From: Pseudoxanthomonas indica
GTDB lineage: Bacteria > Pseudomonadota > Gammaproteobacteria > Xanthomonadales > Xanthomonadaceae
Reading direction: 5' to 3'
Assembly: GCF_900167565.1 (NCBI RefSeq)
Contig: NZ_FUZV01000001.1
Location: 1,178,001 to 1,242,000, forward strand
DNA length: 64,000 nt
This document shows, piece by piece, positions 27,057-35,844 of this stretch (its first letter is position 1; the number at the start of each line of letters is the position of its first letter). The notes beneath the pieces were generated by a model. It did not search any database. It was given only the letters and a program-made list of their open reading frames with translations, and was not told where the DNA came from. The position numbers were made by a program, and so were the translations under genes.

Positions 27057-27407
27057 ATGGTCAAAGTCAGCGACACCTTAGGGAAGAGATTGCTGCAGGC
27101 AAGAAGCGCCAGCGGAATGACGCAAGGCGAGCTGGCCGAAGCTGTCGGAATCACGCAGCCGAGTTATTCCGCACTGGAGCGGGATATCAGCAAGAGCACC
27201 AGCAAGATCGGTTCGCTCGCACGATTGTTGGGCGTGGACGCCTACTGGCTGGAAACGGGCGAAGGTGCGATGCGCCGTTCGGGTCTTTCCGAAGCACTCA
27301 CCGATTATGCGCTGCCACCGGAGACGCGCCGGATTCTGCATTCGCTCGGAAAAATGACGGAGCGCAAGCGCAAGGCCTTGCTGGAGTTGATCAGCTACTC
27401 CGAGTGA
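27057..27407 (+). CDS. XRE-family HTH transcriptional regulator
   Basis: A 116-residue repressor-like protein. The Cro/CI helix-turn-helix spans residues ~8-62: LGKRLLQARSASGMTQGELAEAVGITQPSYSALERDISKSTSKIGSLARLLGV. The segment YWLETGEGAMRRSG after it is typical of phage-type CI and housekeeping XRE proteins. The C-terminal helix (RRILHSLGKMTERKRKALLELISY) may dimerise. No phage genes are nearby, so it is probably a chromosomal regulator of its divergent neighbour. A weak -10 (TAGCGT at 27045) sits 6 bases before the ATG, hinting at a leaderless message. Confidence 0.85.
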   Translation: MVKVSDTLGKRLLQARSASGMTQGELAEAVGITQPSYSALERDISKSTSKIGSLARLLGVDAYWLETGEGAMRRSGLSEALTDYALPPETRRILHSLGKMTERKRKALLELISYSE

Positions 27408-27421
27408 CGCAGGCCAGCGGC

Positions 27422-27955
27422 TCAGCGCAGCGTGCCGGCGGGAATGATCAACGGTTCCAGGTCATGGCCCATGGCGGCGGCGCGTGCCTTGAGGGATTCG
27501 AAGCGCGCACGCTCCATGCTGGGTGAGCGCGACAGTATCCACAGATAGTCGCGATCCGGCTCACCGACGATTGCCCACTGATAGTCGGGATCGATCGCGA
27601 TCACCCAATAGTCCGCCCACACGAAGGGCAACCACGACAACCACCCGGGTGCGAAACTCACTTCCAGGCGTGCGGGATGTCCGGGCACCGGCCTGGCAAC
27701 GCCCTCGGCCACCTCCGTGCCCTTGGCGGTGCGACAGGTATTGCGGACCGCGATGCTGCCATCCGGCTTCACCGTGTAGTTGGCGGTGATATCGGTGAGG
27801 CAATCCTTCTGGTATCGCATGGGCAGGTGGGCAATCTCATACCACTGCCCGGCGTAGCGTGGCACATCCAGCCGAGGTACCGAGGTCAACGGCTGCGCGG
27901 CCTGGGAAGCGGCGGTGATCAGCAACAGGCCCAGCATCAGCAGCAAGCGTGCCAT
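27422..27955 (-). CDS. Blc-like lipocalin
   Basis: A 177-residue exported lipocalin. A signal peptide (residues 1-19, ending ASQAA) leads into the conserved GxW motif (RYAGQWYEIAHLPMRYQKDC) at residues ~34-52, then the beta-barrel strands including ANYTVKPDGSIAVRNTC and the third family motif around YLWILSRSP. Blc-type lipocalins bind lysophospholipids or fatty acids at the outer membrane. No lipobox Cys is seen here, so it is probably soluble in the periplasm. It stands alone, convergent with the HTH gene (14 bp apart). Confidence 0.88.
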   Translation of the reverse strand: MARLLLMLGLLLITAASQAAQPLTSVPRLDVPRYAGQWYEIAHLPMRYQKDCLTDITANYTVKPDGSIAVRNTCRTAKGTEVAEGVARPVPGHPARLEVSFAPGWLSWLPFVWADYWVIAIDPDYQWAIVGEPDRDYLWILSRSPSMERARFESLKARAAAMGHDLEPLIIPAGTLR

Positions 27956-28016
27956 CGTTCAATCCTTCTTCTGCGGGAAAAGGTACGAGCGTGGGATGCG
28001 GCGAATACAAGAAGGG

Positions 28017-28056
28017 CCGCGGGATGTTCTCTTCGCTGGAAAACACCCCGCGACCC
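28017..28056 (-). terminator. imperfect hairpin downstream of the BON gene
   Basis: CGCGGGATGTTCTC pairs with GAAAACACCCCGCG with mismatches, 52 bp past the end of the BON-domain gene on the minus strand. It could be a terminator or a degenerate repeat; there is no clear T-run. Confidence 0.35.
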
Positions 28057-28108
28057 GTGCCACCTGCTGCAGGCCGCGGCGGGATGCGGCCCGGGAAACG
28101 TTGCCGGC

Positions 28109-28483
28109 TTACGGCTTGCCCACCTTCAAGCCCTTGCTGTCGACCTTGCTGACACCCTTGATGGCGCGCGATACCGACACGGCCTTGTCGATCTGCGCCT
28201 GGCTGTCGACGCGACCGCTCAGGCTGACCACGCCGTTGACCGTTTCCACCTTGATATCCAGGCCGGAAACATCTTCCGTGGCCAGCAGATCCGCCTTCAC
28301 CTTGGTGGTGATCCAGGTATCGCTGGCGGGTTGCTCCGACTCACCCTTGTGCTTGTCGGCCTGCGCCCGGTTCTGTTCTTCCGGCTCGGTTTCAGGCAGG
28401 GCAAGCACGGTGGCAGTGGCGAACAGCAGTCCGCTGCTCAGTGCGGCGGTCAGCAGCGTCCTGGAAGCATGCGTGGACTTCAT
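28109..28483 (-). CDS. periplasmic BON-domain protein (OsmY-like)
   Basis: A 124-residue exported protein with a signal peptide (ending about residue 28, ATVLALPE), a charged Glu/Gln/Lys linker, and one BON domain at residues ~55-122 (WITTKVKADLLATEDVSGLDIKVETVNGVVSLSGRV). BON domains bind phospholipid membranes; OsmY in E. coli has two. The start at 28483 has AGGAGG ten bases upstream, better than an in-frame codon at 28528. Possible role in envelope stress; regulation is not visible. Confidence 0.85.
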   Translation of the reverse strand: MKSTHASRTLLTAALSSGLLFATATVLALPETEPEEQNRAQADKHKGESEQPASDTWITTKVKADLLATEDVSGLDIKVETVNGVVSLSGRVDSQAQIDKAVSVSRAIKGVSKVDSKGLKVGKP

Positions 28484-28712
28484 GGAAGATCCTCCTGCGT
28501 GGTGTTGATGAGAGCGAAGTCTTGCCACGCCGTCGTACAGTGAGCGTGAAAAGCAGCGTTACCGCATCGGCAAGGTTGGAGCGCATTCAGGTGACAGGCG
28601 CGGCCCTGCCAGTGCCATGTCGATTGGCAGCATGAATCTCCGCACGCCCTGGCCGTCTTCGCGCTCGCTGCGTTTCAACTCATAATCCATCCCTCTTCAG
28701 CGGATTCGTGCG

Positions 28713-29756
28713 ATGACGACCCCACTCAATGTCGCCCTGATTGGCTATGGATATGTCGGCAAGGTGTTCCACGCCCCCCTGCTGTCGCATACGCCCGGTT
28801 TTCATCTGCATACGGTGGTCTCCCGCGATGCCGGCAAGGTCCATGCGGACCTGCCGCACATGCGCGTGGTGGCGGACGCGCAGCAGGCCTTTGCCGATCC
28901 GGCCATTGATCTGGTGGTGATCGCCTCGCCCAACGACAGCCATGCGTCGTTGGCGTTGGCGGCGTTGGACCATGGCAAGCATGTGGTGGTGGACAAGCCG
29001 TTCACCGTGACCGTGGCCGAGGCGGAATCGGTCATCGCCCGCGCCCGCGACCGTGGAAGACTGGTGAGTGTTTTCCAGAACCGGCGCTGGGACGCGGATT
29101 TCCTGACCGTGCAGCAGCTGGTCCGCGACGATGTATTGGGTGACATCGCCGAATTGCATTCGCATTTTGATCGCTACCGACCGCAAGTGCAGTCGCGCTG
29201 GCGCGAGAGTGCCGCGGCGGGCGCCGGCCTGTGGTTCGACCTGGGGCCGCATCTGCTCGATCAGGCGGTGCAACTGTTCGGCATGCCGCTGGCCTTGCAG
29301 GTAGATCTGGCCCTGCAGCGCCAGGACGCGCAGGCGCCTGACTACTTCCATGCGCAGCTTCGTTACCGCCGGTGCCGCGTGCATCTGCATGCGGGAAGCC
29401 TGGTCGCCGCCAACGGACTCCGCTTTGCCGTCCATGGGCAGCGCGGCAGCTATCAGAAGCACGGGCTCGATGGGCAGGAACAGGCGCTGCGCGCCGGCAC
29501 GCAGCCGGGCGAGATGGGGTGGGGCGAAGACTCGGAATCCGGTCGCCTCGAGCTGGTCGATGGCGAAGGCCATGTCTCCGTGCAGACCCTGCCCAGCCAA
29601 CCCGGCGACTACCGGCGCTACTACCAGGCCATGCATGCGGCCATGGTCGATGGCACGCCGCCGCCGGTAAGCGCAGAGCAGGCACTGGCGCTGATGCGCC
29701 TGATCGCGTTGGGTGAACGCAGCAATGCCGAGCGTCGCGAGCTCACCGTGGCGTGA
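28713..29756 (+). CDS. Gfo/Idh/MocA-family oxidoreductase
   Basis: A 347-residue NAD(P)-dependent oxidoreductase. The N-terminal Rossmann domain starts NVALIGYGYVGKVFHAPLL, and the family EKP motif appears as VVVDKPFTVT. The C-terminal alpha/beta domain follows with WFDLGPHLLDQAVQLFG, a conserved catalytic-face motif with His. The closest type I recall is E. coli YdgJ, whose substrate is not certain. A CATAAT box at 28681 lies 26 bases upstream. It is a single-gene unit. Confidence 0.87.
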   Translation: MTTPLNVALIGYGYVGKVFHAPLLSHTPGFHLHTVVSRDAGKVHADLPHMRVVADAQQAFADPAIDLVVIASPNDSHASLALAALDHGKHVVVDKPFTVTVAEAESVIARARDRGRLVSVFQNRRWDADFLTVQQLVRDDVLGDIAELHSHFDRYRPQVQSRWRESAAAGAGLWFDLGPHLLDQAVQLFGMPLALQVDLALQRQDAQAPDYFHAQLRYRRCRVHLHAGSLVAANGLRFAVHGQRGSYQKHGLDGQEQALRAGTQPGEMGWGEDSESGRLELVDGEGHVSVQTLPSQPGDYRRYYQAMHAAMVDGTPPPVSAEQALALMRLIALGERSNAERRELTVA

Positions 29757-29915
29757 TGCCGTGTGCCGCAGTGCGGCATGCGGAAAGGCCTTCGGCACGC
29801 AACGCCGGGAGTACAATGGCGCGTCCCCTGCCATCACGATTCCGTTCGCCTTGAGCGGACCGCAGGGATGAGCGTTGCCCGTTTTCCTGCACCTCCACCG
29901 GACGACTGCCCCCGC

Positions 29916-31757
29916 ATGTTCCGATTCTTCGAAAAACAAATCGACATCTACCCGGCCGGCGAGCCGGCGACGCCACCGCGCACGCTGTTCGCGTTCCTGC
30001 TGCATTTCTCGCGTCCGCTGGTGCCCTGGCTGCTGGTGATGTCGCTGCTGACCGGCACCATCTCCGCACTGGAAATCGTGTTCTTCGATTTCATGGGCGA
30101 TCTGGTCGACTGGCTGGGCAAGGCCGATCGCGCCACCTTCTTCGCCGTCCACGGGCAGACCCTGCTCGGCATGGCGGCGCTGGTGGTGGTGGTTTTTCCG
30201 CTGCTGGTGCTGCTGCAGGCGCTGATCATCCACCAGACGATCTGGGGCAACTACCCGATGATCGCGCGCTGGTTGTCGCACCGCTATCTGTTGCGCCAGA
30301 GCGTGTCGTTCTTCCAGGACGAATTCGCCGGGCGCATTTCGCAAAAGGTCATGCAGACGGCGCTGTCGATCCGCGAGACCGTGATGAAGCTGATGGACGT
30401 GTTCGTCTACGTCGTCGTCTACTTCGTCGGTACCGCGATCCTGGTGGGCCGGGCCGATATCCGCCTGGTCATTCCGCTGGTGCTGTGGCTGGCAGGCTAC
30501 ATCGCCATCCTGGTGATCTTCGTGCCGCGCCTGCAGAAGGTGTCCGCCGAGCAGTCCGATGCGCGTGCGCAGATGACCGGCCGCATCGTCGACAGCTACA
30601 CCAACATCCAGACCATCAAGCTGTTCGCGCACACCCTGCGCGAACAGGACTACGCGCGCGATGCGATGGACGAGTTCATGGTCACGGTGCACCGGCAGAT
30701 GCGCCTGGTGACCCTGCTGACGGTCAGCCTGCACAGCATCAATGCCTTGCTGCTGGCGAGCATCGGCGGTATCGCCGTGCTGGCCTGGCAGCAGGGCGGG
30801 ATTTCACTGGGCGCGATCGCCGTGGCGATCGCCCTGGTGATGCGCATCCGCTCGATGTCGGACTGGATCCTGTGGGAAGTGGCCGGCCTGTTCGAGAACA
30901 TCGGCACCGTGCAGGACGGCATGCAGACCATCGCCCAGCCGCTGGCCATCACCGATGCCGGCGCGCGCGAGCTGGAAGTGGAGCACGGCGAGATCCGTTT
31001 CGAGCACCTGCAGTTCCACTACGGTCGCCAGTCCAAGGTGATCCAGGATCTGTCGCTGGTGATCAAGCCGGGCGAGAAGGTCGGCATCGTCGGGCGCTCC
31101 GGCGCCGGCAAATCCACCCTGGTCAACCTGCTACTGCGTTTCTACGACCTGGAAGGCGGGCGCATCCTGATCGACCGCCAGGACATCGCGCAGGTCACCC
31201 AGGAATCGCTGCGCGGCAATATCGGCATGGTCACCCAGGACACCTCGCTGCTGCACCGTTCGATCCGCGACAACATCCGCTACGGGCGTCCCGATGCCAG
31301 CGAAGGCATGATCGAACGCGCAGCGCAGCAGGCGCATGCCGACGAGTTCATCCGCACCCTGACCGACGCCAAGGGACGCAGCGCCTACGACACCCATGTC
31401 GGCGAGCGCGGCGTCAAGCTTTCCGGTGGCCAGCGCCAGCGCGTGGCCATCGCCCGCGTGCTGCTCAAGGATGCGCCGATCCTGGTGCTGGACGAGGCGA
31501 CGTCCGCACTGGACTCGGAAATCGAGGCTGCCATCCAGGAGCAGCTGTACGCATTGATGGAGGGCAAGACGGTGATCGCGATTGCCCATCGTCTGTCCAC
31601 CATCGCCGTACTCGATCGCCTGGTGGTGATGGACGAAGGCCGGATCATCGAGACCGGCAGCCACGAAGAACTGCTCGCACAGGACGGGCTGTACGCCGCG
31701 CTGTGGCGTCGCCAATCCGGTGGCTTCATCGGCCTGGATCTGAGCGAAGCGCACTGA
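29916..31757 (+). CDS. ABC exporter, fused permease and ATPase (MsbA-type)
   Basis: A 613-residue half-transporter. Residues ~25-310 form a six-helix ABC transmembrane domain; residues ~345-600 form the nucleotide-binding domain with Walker A GRSGAGKST, Q-loop MVTQDTSLLHRS, signature LSGGQ, Walker B ILVLDEATSALD and H-loop IAHRLS. It would work as a homodimer or with a partner half-transporter; no partner gene is nearby. The ATG at 29916 fits the start MFRFFEKQIDIYP; an ATG at 29868 would add 16 residues. TACAAT at 29812 may be its -10 box. The substrate (lipid, peptide or drug) is unknown. Confidence 0.87.
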   Translation: MFRFFEKQIDIYPAGEPATPPRTLFAFLLHFSRPLVPWLLVMSLLTGTISALEIVFFDFMGDLVDWLGKADRATFFAVHGQTLLGMAALVVVVFPLLVLLQALIIHQTIWGNYPMIARWLSHRYLLRQSVSFFQDEFAGRISQKVMQTALSIRETVMKLMDVFVYVVVYFVGTAILVGRADIRLVIPLVLWLAGYIAILVIFVPRLQKVSAEQSDARAQMTGRIVDSYTNIQTIKLFAHTLREQDYARDAMDEFMVTVHRQMRLVTLLTVSLHSINALLLASIGGIAVLAWQQGGISLGAIAVAIALVMRIRSMSDWILWEVAGLFENIGTVQDGMQTIAQPLAITDAGARELEVEHGEIRFEHLQFHYGRQSKVIQDLSLVIKPGEKVGIVGRSGAGKSTLVNLLLRFYDLEGGRILIDRQDIAQVTQESLRGNIGMVTQDTSLLHRSIRDNIRYGRPDASEGMIERAAQQAHADEFIRTLTDAKGRSAYDTHVGERGVKLSGGQRQRVAIARVLLKDAPILVLDEATSALDSEIEAAIQEQLYALMEGKTVIAIAHRLSTIAVLDRLVVMDEGRIIETGSHEELLAQDGLYAALWRRQSGGFIGLDLSEAH

Positions 31758-31816
31758 CTGGCAGGCGTCACGCCTGCAGTGGGCTGGCTACTGATTGGTA
31801 GCCAGCCCGGATGCCG

Positions 31817-33289
31817 TCACGGCGCGGCGGCCACCGGCTGCAGCGGCGGCGCCTTCCAGGAACCGTCCAACGCCTCGGGTTTCGGCCAGTACAGGCGCAT
31901 CGCAAGGAAGAATGGCCCTTTGGGCGCCGGCAGCCAGTTGGCTTCCTTGTCCTTGCCCGGCGATTCGTGCTGCACGTAGATCGTCACCCCGCCATCGGCG
32001 TCCTTCTTCAGCGATGGCAACATCGAGGAATTGATCAGATAGCGGTTGAGCGGATTGACGCTGAGCAGGCTGGAGGGCAGTTCGTACAGCGTCACCGACC
32101 AGAATGCGTTCACGGGCGGCAACTGATCGGCGGCCAGGCGCAGCGTGTAGCCGCCACCGGCGCCGTCCAGCTTGGCGCCGTTGGCGTCGACGAAGTACGC
32201 CGGATAGATCGCTTCATCCTTAGAGTTGCCATAGATGCCCAGCACGGCCCCGGCCATCCGCCGCAGATAGTTGCCCTGCAGGTGATCGCGCGTGCCAAAG
32301 GCGTCGGCGCTGCTTTCCTTGCCGGTGTCGATCTGGCCCAGCTTGTAGTCGTTGAAGGTCTTCCAGGCCGCAGCGATGCCGTCGTCGACGGCCTTGCGCG
32401 TTTCCGGCGGCAGTTGCGCGGGATCGAAGGGCTTGCCGGCGCCCACGCCGATCTTCGCGAAGCGTGCCATCAGATCGGTCTCGCTGGGCACGGGCGGGGT
32501 GAACTGCAGCAGGAAGTTGAGCACCCGGAAGAACTCCGGCGAGGTCTTCTGCTGCTCGGGCGTCAGCGGTGCGATGAAGTCGATCTTCGGAGCGGGCGGC
32601 GGCGGCGCGGTCTTCAGGAAGCTCGACAAGGGCTGCGCCTTGTAGCCGGCCTGGATCTTCTTGACCTTGTCGATGTCCTTGGCGTCGAACAGCTGCGTGC
32701 GGAACAGCACAAAGGCCAGCTGCGTCTCCGAGCGGATCACCTGCTTGATGCCGGCCGGCGTGTCGCCCTTCCAGTCCGGTCCGGCCAGCAGGTAATTGCC
32801 GGCGTCATTGCCGGTGGCGCGACTGCCCACGTAGGCGAAGTTGTAGGTGTACATGTCGACGAACTGCGCCGAGTAGTAGCGGCCCTTCTCCACCGCCGGC
32901 ACGCTGATGACCAGCGGCTCGGCGCGCAGATCCGCGCCCAGCGCCGAGTACGGCGTGTCCGAGTTGGGTGTCTGGATGGTCTTGTCATCCGGGGTGAACA
33001 CGCGCGCGGTGTTGTGGATTTCGTTCCAGCCACCCTTGTATTCCGGACTCTTGCTATCGACGAAGTACGAATACTGCACGCGATAGTTGTCGACCATCGG
33101 ATAGCCGTAGATATAGGCCTCCTTGGCGATGTCGGTCAGTTCGTTGCTGGCGGTCACGGCGGGGGCCGTGGCGGCGGGCGCCGCATCGGTGGCGGGGGCG
33201 ACGGCTTCGGGTTCGCGCTTGCAGCCGGGCAGTGCCAGCGCGACAGCCGCGGCGCAGGCCACGGGCAGGAACCAACGGGAATGGATCAT
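31817..33289 (-). CDS. DUF1254/DUF1214 lipoprotein
   Basis: A 490-residue exported protein with a lipoprotein signal (LALPGC, Cys23). Residues ~60-200 match DUF1254 (AYIYGYPMVDNYRVQYSYFVD; PNSDTPYSALGADLRAEP), and the C-terminal part matches DUF1214 (GYTLRLAADQLPPVNAFWSVTLYE). Proteins with this pair are common in the periplasm of proteobacteria and have no assigned catalytic role that I know. It stands alone in a leftward orientation with the neighbouring small membrane protein 153 bp upstream. Confidence 0.87.
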   Translation of the reverse strand: MIHSRWFLPVACAAAVALALPGCKREPEAVAPATDAAPAATAPAVTASNELTDIAKEAYIYGYPMVDNYRVQYSYFVDSKSPEYKGGWNEIHNTARVFTPDDKTIQTPNSDTPYSALGADLRAEPLVISVPAVEKGRYYSAQFVDMYTYNFAYVGSRATGNDAGNYLLAGPDWKGDTPAGIKQVIRSETQLAFVLFRTQLFDAKDIDKVKKIQAGYKAQPLSSFLKTAPPPPAPKIDFIAPLTPEQQKTSPEFFRVLNFLLQFTPPVPSETDLMARFAKIGVGAGKPFDPAQLPPETRKAVDDGIAAAWKTFNDYKLGQIDTGKESSADAFGTRDHLQGNYLRRMAGAVLGIYGNSKDEAIYPAYFVDANGAKLDGAGGGYTLRLAADQLPPVNAFWSVTLYELPSSLLSVNPLNRYLINSSMLPSLKKDADGGVTIYVQHESPGKDKEANWLPAPKGPFFLAMRLYWPKPEALDGSWKAPPLQPVAAAP

Positions 33290-33442
33290 CTCGGCAACTC
33301 CTGATGGGCGGGGCCGTCGCGCAACCGTGATGGTTGCGCGACGTTGGCCGAAGCATAGGAGCGCGAGGACGCAGTGTCTTGCGCAAATACCCGTCTGGAT
33401 TGCCAGTAAAACTACTGGAATCGGAACGGGTCGGACGCCGGT

Positions 33443-33880
33443 CTAGTTCAACCAGCCACGCACGGCCGCCTTCTGCGAGTACCACCACAGATACAAGGCG
33501 ATGAGGATCAGGATCACCGGCATGAACAACGTCGAGATGCCCTTCAGATCCCAGGCGGGCGTCGAGGTGAACATGCCCACGGTCTGCGCCAGAATCGCCA
33601 GCAGGGAAACGAAGAACATCGTCACCGCCCAGCGCTTCTGCATCAGCAGGCCAATCGCGCCGAGCACGCCGCCAAACACGGCGATGCCAAACACCACGTA
33701 CAGCCACTGCGGCAGCGCGTTGTAGATGGTCTGATCGGCCTCGGGCATCAGGGCCACCTGTTCCGGCGACATGTTGAGCTGCAGGAAGAACATGGCCACG
33801 CCGATGAGATTCCACAGCAGCGCAAGAATGCCAAGCACCCAGAAGCCTTTTCCGCGCGGCAAATCCAGTGTTGCGTTCAT
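33443..33880 (-). CDS. four-helix membrane protein of unknown function
   Basis: A 145-residue integral membrane protein with four predicted helices (about residues 13-33, 60-80, 88-108 and 113-135). The sequence LWNLIGVAMFFLQLNMSPEQVALMPEADQ with an amphipathic loop between TM1 and TM2 recurs in uncharacterised proteins sometimes annotated as sugar transporters without evidence. The ATG at 33880 is preferred over one 15 codons upstream because it starts at a normal hydrophilic N-terminus. Function unknown. Confidence 0.78.
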   Translation of the reverse strand: MNATLDLPRGKGFWVLGILALLWNLIGVAMFFLQLNMSPEQVALMPEADQTIYNALPQWLYVVFGIAVFGGVLGAIGLLMQKRWAVTMFFVSLLAILAQTVGMFTSTPAWDLKGISTLFMPVILILIALYLWWYSQKAAVRGWLN

Positions 33881-33972
33881 ATGCCTTCCCCAGGCGTGAT
33901 GGACGGCCCGAGCATACTCCCGCAAAAAAGCGAACGGCGATTACAGAATTGTGCGCGTGGCCGCGTCCCCGA

Positions 33973-35280
33973 TCACGGCGCCGACGAGACGCGCCAGAGG
34001 GTGTTGCCGACATCATCGGCCACCAGCAAGGCGCCGTGCTGGTCGAACGCCACCCCGACCGGACGGCCACGTGCGTTGCCATCCTTGTCGAGGAAGCCGG
34101 TCAGCACATCGATCGGCATGCCATCGGGTTGCCCGGAAGCGAACGGCACGAACACCACCTTGTAGCCCACCGGTTTGGCGCGATTCCACGAACCGTGCAG
34201 GCCGATGAAGGCGCCATTCGCATAGGTCGCCGGAAAACCACGCGCCTGCGAGAAGGTCAGTACGAGCGCGGCCACGTGCGCGCCCAGGGCGTAGTCCGGT
34301 GCGATCGCCTGCGCCACCTTGGCCGGGTCCTGCGGCTTGACCCGCGCATCCACGTGCTGGCCGTAGTAGCTGTAGGGCCAGCCGTAGAAGGCGCCTTCGC
34401 GCACGCGGGTGAGGTAATCCGGCACCAGCTGATCGCCGATCTCGTCGCGCTCGTTGACCACCACCCACAAGGCTTTGGTGCCGGGCTGCCAGGCCAGGCC
34501 CACCGGATTGCGCAGGCCGGAAGCAAACACGCGGTGTTGGCCCGTGGCCACATCCACTTCCAGGATGGCCGCGCGATCGGTTTCGTTCTGCAGGCCGTTC
34601 TCGCCAACGTTGCTGTTGGAGCCGATGCCGGCATACAGATGCGTGCCGTCGGCGCTGGCCACCAGGCTCTTGGTCCAGTGGTGATTGATCGGTCCGCCCG
34701 GCAGGTCGGCCACTTTCACCGGCGTGGCGGCGATGCTGGTCTGTCCGGATTGATAGGGCACGCGCACGATCGCGTCGGCATTGGCGATGTACAACTGATC
34801 GCCGATCAAGGCCATGCCGAACGGCGACATCAGGTTGGCCAGGAACACCTGCTGCAGTTCGGCCACGCCGTCACCGTCGGCGTCGCGCAACAAACGGATG
34901 CGGTTGGCGCTGGGCACGGCCGAGCCTGCCTTTTTCATGGTGCGCTTCATGACCCAGGCTTTGAAACCGCCTTTTTCGCCGGGCTTGGGCGGCGCATTGG
35001 TTTCGGCCACCAGCACATCACCGTTGGGCAACACGTACAACCAGCGTGGATGATCCAGGCCCGTGGCGAACGCTTGTACGCGCAAGCCCGCTGCGGCGGT
35101 CGGCATGCTGCCGGCGGGCCAACCCACGGCGGGTGCGATGTTGACCGTGGGAATGGTCTGCTTGTTTGGCGCAGGCAAGACCGTTTTCGGACCGACTTCC
35201 ACCACCGTGTTGGACGATGTGGTCTGCGCGCAGGCCATCGGCATCAGCAGCAGCAGGGTGAATCCAGCGGACCAGCGCAT
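33973..35280 (-). CDS. PQQ-dependent sugar dehydrogenase-like (sorbosone dehydrogenase family)
   Basis: A 435-residue exported six-bladed beta-propeller. A signal peptide (residues 1-18, possibly with a lipobox at MACAQ) is followed by a glucose/sorbosone dehydrogenase domain: GLDHPRWLYVLPNGDVLVAETN, NLMSPFGMALIGDQLYIANAD, GLRNPVGLAWQPGTKALW. Homologues oxidise sugars in the periplasm, passing electrons to an acceptor, if PQQ is supplied. GGGAGTT lies 6 bases before the ATG at 35280. No PQQ synthesis genes are in the window, and the substrate is unknown. Confidence 0.85.
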   Translation of the reverse strand: MRWSAGFTLLLLMPMACAQTTSSNTVVEVGPKTVLPAPNKQTIPTVNIAPAVGWPAGSMPTAAAGLRVQAFATGLDHPRWLYVLPNGDVLVAETNAPPKPGEKGGFKAWVMKRTMKKAGSAVPSANRIRLLRDADGDGVAELQQVFLANLMSPFGMALIGDQLYIANADAIVRVPYQSGQTSIAATPVKVADLPGGPINHHWTKSLVASADGTHLYAGIGSNSNVGENGLQNETDRAAILEVDVATGQHRVFASGLRNPVGLAWQPGTKALWVVVNERDEIGDQLVPDYLTRVREGAFYGWPYSYYGQHVDARVKPQDPAKVAQAIAPDYALGAHVAALVLTFSQARGFPATYANGAFIGLHGSWNRAKPVGYKVVFVPFASGQPDGMPIDVLTGFLDKDGNARGRPVGVAFDQHGALLVADDVGNTLWRVSSAP

Positions 35281-35343
35281 GGGCAACTCCCGGAAGGTGG
35301 GCCCATCGTGGCGCGCCGCCAGCGAACGCCGCGTCAAGAGCGA

Positions 35344-35538
35344 TCAGGCATCGTCCTGGCCGCGTGCCTGCACCTCGGGCATGCCGTCCTCATCCAGGCG
35401 GACCCGGATCTGGATCGGCTTGCAGCAGACCTGGCAGTCTTCGATGTAGTCCTGTTCGCCGGCCGAGTCATCCACGAACACCGTGATGACTTCGCCACAG
35501 TAGGGACATTCGATATCGGCGGAAGGCAGCTGCGGCAT
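35344..35538 (-). CDS. CPXCG-motif zinc-ribbon protein
   Basis: A 64-residue protein with two cysteine pairs, ECPYCGE near residue 11 and DCQVCCKP near residue 35, laid out as a zinc ribbon. This matches the small CPXCG cysteine-rich family of proteobacteria, which has no known role. It is the last gene of a short leftward unit after the DUF3247 gene (11 bp) and the DJ-1-like gene. Confidence 0.87.
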   Translation of the reverse strand: MPQLPSADIECPYCGEVITVFVDDSAGEQDYIEDCQVCCKPIQIRVRLDEDGMPEVQARGQDDA

Positions 35539-35549
35539 CGACGCGTGGC

Positions 35550-35837
35550 TCAGGCCGAACCCAGGTGCACGACTTGGGCGATCCGATCCATCCAGATGTA
35601 GTGGGCCTGCTCGGGATGCTGCTGGTCATCGATGCGCACCACCGCGTTGAATCCCTGCGCGCCTTCGCTGTCGCGGAACACCTGCACGCTGGGCCGCGTG
35701 GCCACCGTGCCGGTGACGCGCGCGCCATCGGTCAGATGCAGTTCGACCCGTGCTTCATCCGGCAGCTGCTGGATCATCGCTTCCAGCTGGCGGATGTCGG
35801 CCTGGCGGGTGTACAGGTGATCGGGATGTTCGATCAT
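35550..35837 (-). CDS. DUF3247-family Sm-like protein
   Basis: A 95-residue protein that matches DUF3247, a family largely restricted to xanthomonads. An N-terminal helix (RQADIRQLEAMIQQLP) is followed by five short strands (RVELHLTDGARVTGTVATRP, FNAVVRIDDQ). A crystal structure from Xanthomonas campestris is described as a variant Sm fold (from memory), so RNA binding is possible but unproven. It lies 7 bp after the DJ-1-like gene and 11 bp before the CPXCG gene. Confidence 0.85.
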   Translation of the reverse strand: MIEHPDHLYTRQADIRQLEAMIQQLPDEARVELHLTDGARVTGTVATRPSVQVFRDSEGAQGFNAVVRIDDQQHPEQAHYIWMDRIAQVVHLGSA

Positions 35838-35844
35838 GCGCGTG

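Noticed and set aside
26890..27407. Possible prophage remnant around the CI-like HTH gene
   Set aside because: No integrase, structural or lysis genes and no attachment-site repeats nearby.
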